From positions 15,500,001-15,564,000 of the forward strand of contig NC_045130.1 in the NCBI RefSeq assembly GCF_007655135.1: a stretch of 64,000 nucleotides of DNA, in the 5' to 3' direction. The stretch's first letter is position 1. Each line of letters begins with the position of its first letter. Both the position numbers and the translations under genes were made by a program. Origin of the DNA: Punica granatum. Its lineage: Eukaryota; Streptophyta; Magnoliopsida; Myrtales; Lythraceae. Below are positions 57,130 through 64,000 of the stretch, in pieces. The notes under the pieces were generated by a model. It was not told where the DNA came from. It searched no databases and saw only the letters and a program-made list of their open reading frames with translations.

Positions 57130-60100
57130 GCCTGTGTTTCAGTCACTGAGGTTCCTCTCGATCTCATGTCTATAATCCACCGGAGATTATAGTCCATATG
57201 TGTCGGGTGCTTAATTATACTATGTGGATTAATTCTCGATTCGCATGTCACACATGGTGTTCTCACATCAATAGATCATGCGGGTTCCCCAGTTTTATAA
57301 TCACTTTTGAAGCGAAAATCAGGTAAAACAAGAAAATATACAGTTTCTGCCACTTACATCCACCTAAATTTCCCCTATGGGTATGATCATATGAGCTCTT
57401 CTGTTGTACCTGACCCGATGTCTCGATAACAGTACATTACCAAATAAATCTATATATCGGGCGTGTGAACAAGGGTCTACAAGAAGTCCTAAAATCTTGA
57501 AAATCTCGTAGGAGAACTCCTTGTGGTCGTGGGGTATGAGCGTAAAGGGACACAGTGCTTCAACTAAAAGTCATGTGCTGATCTAACCTACTAACCGCTA
57601 TGTCGAATTGTTATTACATATTAATGCTGGAGCTAACAAGTGGACGATCCTCCATGTCGGGGCTGTCCGCAATCACCTTTACCCTCATGATTTCTACTAA
57701 ATATACCGATTAGGAATATATTTGAGCATACAATGGAATTGGGGTTCTGCAACCAGTGGAAAATTGATCCCGCAAAGCTGAAATGGAATAACAAAAAGTA
57801 ATTTAACCTTGTCAGATGAAGGCGTCGTATCATCGATCAGAATATACAGCGACGAAATCCAAGAACGGGAGTTGATTGAATGGAAAGGTTAGATACTCGA
57901 AGCCAGATCCGACCCCATGCAAGAAATTGGAAGATCATTGCAACCTACGTTCTTCGATGCGGTTAAGCTTAAAAAGTCTACTTATTATATATTACTTATC
58001 GGGCAAAAATTAACAATGTAAAGCCAGCGTGCTTGCGTAAATATGGAAAAGGTCTAAGGTGCAATCGCATCAAAATGATGACTGTAACACCGTGCATGCA
58101 AAGTAAATTACCAAAAGAGGTAGAAAGTAGTTCAATAGTGAGTAAATTAGATATATTTCGAGTAAGCACAATACAAGTATTTTAAGAAATTAGTTTGGGT
58201 AAATTATCTATTCTTTCTCTTTTTTCGGTGGAAGAGGGAGGCCGAAACCTAGTACAACTTGAAGTAAATTATAAGCAGTTTGAAGAGTCTTTACTTACCT
58301 TATTTGTAAACTACATGATTTTTGCCAGAATTTCACATAAATTTTTACAGTAAAATATACATTTCACCGTCATTTTTGACAATTGTACCATAGAATTTCT
58401 AGATATACAGCGAATCACAAGCCAGATCACAGTTTGCTAAACTTATAAACCGGATCCGTGGAAAAGGCTCCTATTAAATTCTAATCTTGGTGCAGAAAAG
58501 AGGCAACTGTTATCCATAACACGTGCACAACTTCAATGAGGTTGGGGCCTGCCTTTGCTTACCACAAATTATCAATCAAAAAATAAAAATGTGAAGAAAC
58601 CATAAATGGTAAAGTATAGATAAATAAATAAGTTAGCGCGATTCCCACACAGGCATGACGTACAGTACACGCACAATGTACTTCATCTTCGGGCTCATTT
58701 AATTTTTGAATAATTTCCCAAACATATATGATGAACGAATAAGATCGCAGCATAGGATACAATGATCTTATGAATTACTTTATACTATGTGGATAATATA
58801 TAGTGATTATTAGCTGGATACATCACCTTATATATATGCTGAATACTGAAAGAATATTCTTTTTGTATCCTAGCTAGCTTACGTATATATAGGCATGCAT
58901 CCAAGCACAGAAATGTCTACGAAAATGAAATTTATGATTTTTAAGGTTGACTTAATTAATCAGCAAAATGATAAACCCAAATCAAGCTTTGTTCATTAGT
59001 CTATTCAAGCAATGTATCGTTTGTATTATCTGTGACAGGAGGAATAGTCCTAATACCGAATATATGTAGCGAAAAATATCTGTCGAATCAGATATGTCAT
59101 GTTGTTCACTTAATTATTAGTCATCATGTCATAAACAATAATAGGGTATTAAAAAGAAAATTTATGAGAATATTTTGTGGATAAAATTGGAGCCAAGTTA
59201 GTTGCCTCATCAACAGAGAAAGTCCTTAGTACCCCGTCAGCGATGCCTCCCGGTATCCCAAGCAAAAGAATGAAAAAAAAAAAGAAAGAAAAGAAAAGAA
59301 AATTGACCTAAGTGTTAGTAATTTTTTTTTTGGTGAAATAAGTGATAATATTTTAATTAGTGAAATTAATTATGGACTATATTTACAATGACATAGTTCT
59401 GCGCTATTGATCAAATTTCTGCAGCAAAAGATCCAAGTCCTCCACCACAACGAGGAATCAAGAACTTGGCAAATTAAGATCAATGTCAGTAGTCTGTGGC
59501 ACGAGAACATCATCACTGTGTTCGTGGTCTTTGACGTTGACATAGTGGTTCAATGAGTCGAATACTCATGGATCATCGATCATGGACCAGAAGAGGGCCA
59601 TCTAGCCTGAGACTTTTCAGGGCCAGCCAAAGCCCTGCTCATGGTGCTGCAGGAAGCTAGCCAGCCCAGCTTTATTCGTATGCTGCACGCAAACAAGTGA
59701 CTTAGGAAACTTGTCAAGTTTCGATAATATCATCAAACGAGATCGCACTCATCCCAATCCCGTTTAAGACGACTCGAGATCATCCTGAAACCAACCTAAG
59801 TTCGAAATCTGGTGTACTAATGTGGCACAAACTGCGACTAATCCTGTGTGCTCTCTCATCATATTGTGCCAGTCCAAAATCTCTTGTGCGATTCATTTTC
59901 GTCCCCAAGAATCTCATCTTCCACTTGAAACTGTCCCCTTCAATCACAGAATCGTGGGATTAATATAGGCCAACATTCTAGCTTTTATTTTCCATATAAG
60001 CTCGTATCGATCGGAAACAGCAATTAATGAGAACCGTTGGATAAAAGGTCGATCAAAATATGCTCACGTGGTAAACAACCGGTGGCGCTACGGATGAAAA

Positions 60101-60545
60101 TTGTCGGCGGAATAAATTCATTACTTTTCTTCTTTGGTCATCATCCTTTTGTGGATATACTACGATTGCCATATGACCGTGTTAAATTCCTCAAAATTTG
60201 ATAAGTTTGTAAAGTAATTTTAAACTAAGAAAAAGTCCAATAAAAGAAAATGAATCAAATACATAATGTCTAGAATCATTTACGGCGACATAAGATCATC
60301 CTGAAAATTAGACTCGGGGAATCTATGAACTCATGTTTCTATAGTCATCCGATACCGATTGTGTCGGACAGAGTCAATAAGAAGTTCGCTTGGATTTAAA
60401 AAACAATCCCTAGGTTTTGCTTATGCAATGGCAAGGAAGTAGTTTTTACATATAAAAATTCCAAAGTATTGATTAATGATAAAATTGTAAAAAAAAAAAA
60501 AAGGTGGAATATATTCCCAAAGTTTTGTCGATTATACAATACCAT
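57130..60545. other. Intergenic, 3.4 kb
   Basis: No gene recognised. The last part is the likely upstream region of the bHLH gene. A-rich runs occur at about 59270-59300 and 60490-60502. I see no inverted or tandem repeats of note. Confidence 0.4.
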
Positions 60546-60762
60546 GTACCATTGGCTCAAGCTGAAAATAGTCATGCGGAGTAGGACGACGAGGACGATG
60601 AGGTACAGCTACAAGGTTTTCAGATAAGAAAGAACGCCCACTTGTTCGATCTCTCTTTCTCTTGTTCGTTCGTCGTATTCGGCCTCATCCGTTCTCTTTG
60701 CTGTCTCTCACGCACCCGAAAGCCGATCTGCTGAAACGCCGATTCTTCCCCACTTCAAACCT

Positions 60763-63483
60763 ATGAAGCCCGAGATCCCTCCCCCGCCCCCGCGTGACCC
60801 TCACGCGCCACCTCTCGGCTCCCCGTCCCAGCCCAATTCCAGGTTCTGTTTCTTGGACCGTGAGCTCTTGTGGCAGCCTCTGGCGCTCTTGATGCATAAA
60901 CTTGACGAAAATTGTAGTCTTGGAGGGATGGGATCTTCTGTTGCTTGCAATGTGTTGCTAATTTCTTTCTGGGTCATAGCTAATTGGGATCGCAGCCCAG
61001 GTTTCGTTTGAAGTCCGTGTTTGCTTGCTGAATCAGCTTATGATGATGAAGACAGTAGTTGTCTAATTCAGTGTGCCAGTTTCATCTCACAAATTTGCCC
61101 TGGCACTGGACGAACTATTGCACATTGCATCCTGTTTCCCAATTCATTTGTCTTGTATGGATAGAAAATGGCATGTGCTGTTAGTGGAGATAGATGTAGC
61201 ATTGTGGTGTGGGTCTAAAGCTGAAGGGCTAATGGCTTTTTATATTTTCGGAATGCTAATGGAGGGTGTTTTATGAATAGTTAGTGGGACGCAGTAGTTA
61301 TTTTGAGATATTCGTGCTGGCGAAGCTTAAGTTGGCAAAAGGTTCAGTGAGGTACTTGTCTATCTTGATTCCCCTGTCAGAATGCGATGAATAAGTAGAT
61401 GAAATGATACAAACTTTCCGATTGCTAGGTTCCTATCTGTTGAAATTGTACAGTAGAACCCGTACTCCTTTGAATTTTTGTTGAGTAATTGGTCTATGCT
61501 CCTATAAAAGAAGATGAGTTTACATATGCTGGAAAAGGAAAGGTTCGGTTTTATGCATCCATTCCATTTGTGAACTATGATTACTTGGTCATGTCTCATG
61601 GTGGCTGGTTCTCTATTATTTGCTGTTCCCTTCTTGATTTGATATAGTTGGTCTCTTCCTCTAATTGTGTCTATATCTTTTTATTTTGCCCTGTGCAGCC
61701 AAAGAAATGAAAATGCTGCTAGGAAAACTCAGAAAGCAGACCGTGAGAAATTAAGGAGAGATCGCTTGAATGAACAGTTTGTTGAGTTAGGAAATGCTTT
61801 AGGTGATGACTCCTCTTCTATTTTTTGCTTTCAATCATTTATTTGTTTCATTGAAACATATGAGTAAATAAATATCCATGGCATAAATTCCAGTCCAATT
61901 TTGTATTTTCTGCAGAATCATGTATTATGTCTATTCCTGATTCCATTAGAAGAGTTTCTTAGACTCCTGATTTTGTACACCAATTTGCATTTAGAGGTTT
62001 GAATCCAGTTTCAGTATTGTCTCTTAAGCTTAGGCTTTTTTTTTTTGCCCCCCTCATTGGACCAGCGTGTTCAATGGATCCTCTTTTTTCCCTCTTGGAT
62101 GCTTTCGGTAGAGTAGTTTAGAGCCAACCTTCTTCTTCTTTCCCCCCTCATTGGACCAGTGTGTTCAATGGATCCTCTTTTTTCCCTCTTGGATGCTTTC
62201 GGTAGAGTAGTTTAGAGCCAACCTTCTTTTTCTTCTTCTTATTAGCAACCTTTACTGAAACATATTTTGGAAGCATTCATACTGATTATGCCTCTTTCTG
62301 AAAAAGTTGTAGTATGCATATTTTTTAATTGCAGATCCTGATAGGCCAAAGAATGACAAAGCCACTATTATAGCTGATACGATCCAGTTGCTTAAGGACT
62401 TGACCGCCGAGGTGAACAAACTCAAAACCGAATATGCTGCATTAACTGAAGAGTCGCGTGAGGTGATTTTTCTTTTCTCATACCCTTTATAGACAGTAAA
62501 CTTTCAGTGGACCTCTCTAACTGTGACCTTTTTCTTTTCTACAATCAGTTGACCCAGGAAAAAAACGATCTCAAGGATGAGAAAGCTTCCCTGAAATCCG
62601 AGATTGATAACCTTAACATACAATGCCAGCACAGATCAAGGGCTATGTTCCCATGGGGCCCCATGGATCCCTCGGTTGTTATGGGCCCAACAGGACCAGC
62701 CTCTTATCCATTTCCGGTGCCGATGGCTGTGCCTTCTGGCCCAATTCCCATGCACCCTTCAATTCCTCCATACACTTTCTTCGCAAGCCCAAACCCTAAC
62801 ATAATTCCTAATTCATGTTCGACTTTTGTACCATACATTACTCCTAGTACGCAAGTTGAGCAGCTATCAGCCCAATATGTCTCTCCATTAATGCAACGAG
62901 GTAATGCATCCCACGTCTCCAGCAATGTAGATAACAAGAACAAGTCATCTGGGGAGGGCAAAAGCAGAAAATCAGATGATTCCAATGAAGTCACAACAGA
63001 CCTGGAGTTGAAGACACCTTGGTCAACTGCAGATCATGTCAGTTATTCTCGTTGTCGTAAAAATTTAGGTTCCTTTTGTTGTTGGAAAATTCTTTCAGGT
63101 TTCTGTTTTGATTTTTGGAGAATGAAAAATTAGAACAAATTGGGTTTAAGGTTGCCTTTGTTTTGCCTAACATGTGGTTTTAAAGGATTTGAATATTCTT
63201 TCCACATGTAAACATGGCAAACTGGAATGATTCTCGATATCTAAATGAAGGTGCAAGTGCAAGAATCTTTCTCGGAGCTAATTTATTTGCTCAACGTGTT
63301 TTCATGAGAAATCATCTTCATTCTTTCTTGCAGGACTCATGTTCAGAACAGAGAAAGTCAAAGAGGAGTCTGACAAGGGATGACTCTGGGGAGAGGAGTG
63401 CATCTAGCAGGTGTTCTTCATCTCGTAGCGTACAGGATAGCTCGTCCAATAGTGTAGTTGGGGAGTCAAAAGCCGATGACTGA
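60763..63483 (+). CDS. bHLH121: bHLH transcription factor, bHLH121/URI type, five exons
   Basis: Exons: 60763-60842, 61699-61802, 62335-62462, 62549-63037 and 63334-63483. All introns are GT-AG, and the joined frame gives 316 residues. A Pro-rich N-terminus (1-27) precedes the bHLH domain (about 36-85): basic part QKADREKLRRDRLNEQF with the E-box-contacting Glu43 and Arg residues, a loop with DPDRPKNDKATI, and helix 2 ADTIQLLKDL. A leucine-zipper-like coiled coil follows (about 85-125; ESRELTQEKNDLKDEKASL). Then comes a Pro/Met-rich middle (PWGPMDPSV...PSGPIPMHPSIPPY) and a Ser-rich, acidic tail. Motif by motif this matches Arabidopsis bHLH121 (URI, At3g19860), a nuclear regulator that acts with subgroup IVc bHLH factors at the top of the iron-deficiency cascade. 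The start codon is chosen from family form; an upstream start is possible. The final splice donor (CAT|GTCAGT) is weak. Confidence 0.9.
62048..62229. repeat. 94-bp tandem duplication in bHLH121 intron 2
   Basis: About 88 bases starting CCCCCCTCATTGGACCAG at 62048 recur from 62142 with a single C/T difference noted (CAGCGTG against CAGTGTG). It lies wholly inside the intron between 61803 and 62334 and does not touch splice sites. Confidence 0.9.
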
Positions 63484-64000
63484 GGACAAAAATTGCAGGT
63501 ATAGCAAAGCCATGCTCTGATCTTTAATTTCTTTCTCCTCTCTAATCTTTCAGGCAGCATGTTATAGTTTGATATCGTATAAGTGTCTCACTAGAATGTT
63601 GTGGAATTGCCCTTCAGCTACATATGCATCACTGAGTCATGGGTTGTTGGACGGGATTTGAGCTCATTCAGCAAGAAGGGCAAAGAACCAGTGGACACAT
63701 CCTCACTTGAAGTCCTGAACTGGACCCGTTCTATGGGATCATAGGTACCTATTTGCCCTGAGTGCTAAAGGTAGATTTTTGGTCCTTCTCGGGAGCTTCT
63801 CAGGAGAAATTCCCAGTATCTGTGAAAGAGGAAGAGGCACCAGGGTCTTGGTTTTCTTGGAATGGGTATTCTTGATGAAAATCTGTGAGCTCTACGATGT
63901 TTTGGGATGGATTTAAAAGCTCAGCTTGGTTTCCGTTCAATAGGACGTCATGAAGGCAGAATGCGAAGAACAGTGGTGCCCGAGAGAATGACCAATGAAC
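63484..64000 (+). other. bHLH121 3' region, right edge
   Basis: Probable 3' untranslated region. A possible 3'UTR intron donor (GCAG|GTATAG) lies just after the stop at about 63498, but no matching acceptor is obvious. No other gene was seen before the window ends. Confidence 0.45.

Overview
The window is nuclear DNA of a flowering plant, almost certainly a eudicot. The genes have plant-type GT-AG introns, and the intergenic DNA is AT-rich and full of plant transposons. The protein set (PLS-class PPR protein, TOC GTPase, dirigent protein, divergent-loop cyclophilin, subgroup IVb bHLH) is plant-specific. I cannot name the species from sequence alone.

Eight protein genes are supported. Left cluster: an intronless E-type PPR gene (757-2541, minus); a TOC120/TOC132-type chloroplast import receptor GTPase (7004-10807, plus) with a 5'UTR intron; an intronless dirigent gene (11750-12313, minus); a five-exon secreted amidase (13156-15307, minus); and a three-exon Ole e 1/proline-rich wall protein of the FOCL1 type (16380-18162, minus). 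After about 20 kb of repeats comes an intronless cytosolic cyclophilin (38524-39042, minus). After a further 14 kb of repeats comes a two-exon proline-rich protein of the PRP2/PRP4 type (53535-54996, minus), and at the right edge a five-exon bHLH121-like transcription factor (60763-63483, plus). All splice junctions given were read from the sequence and keep the frame.

The genes are not a functional operon-like group. They cover organelle RNA processing, plastid protein import, apoplastic phenolic coupling, amide hydrolysis, cell-wall structure, protein folding and iron-response transcription. Their order is of interest because, as I recall the Arabidopsis map, the closest homologues lie in several separate blocks (around At2g16600-16640, At2g21090-21140, At4g34870-34880 and At4g38700-38770), so this window may keep an older combined order.

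The DNA between 18.4 and 38 kb and between 39.2 and 53.5 kb is transposon and repeat territory. I can define several foldback (MITE-like) elements with target-site duplications: 20690-20961, 30147-30606, 44223-44533 and 35877-36184 (9 to 11 bp, Mutator-like), and 41006-41534 (8 bp, hAT-like). A larger foldback at 43246-45097 is interrupted by one of these. An AT-rich array (about 27.3-32.0 kb) has a higher-order period near 1.79 kb built on a ~418-bp inner repeat. A second tandem array (33.34-34.84 kb) has a ~441-bp period. Other repeats are two foldbacks with tandemly repeated arms, a decayed Ty1/copia element on the minus strand with LTR, primer-binding site and gag-protease-integrase remnants (46.5-50.55 kb), a related solo LTR (55.5-55.88 kb), and several tRNA-derived SINEs.

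I found no canonical tRNA or rRNA gene, no CRISPR array, and nothing that clearly amounts to a new biochemical system. The most informative novelties are structural: the MITE captured inside a higher-order array that carries its own empty sites, the fresh 63-bp minisatellite in the PRP coding region, and the mixed ancestral gene order.
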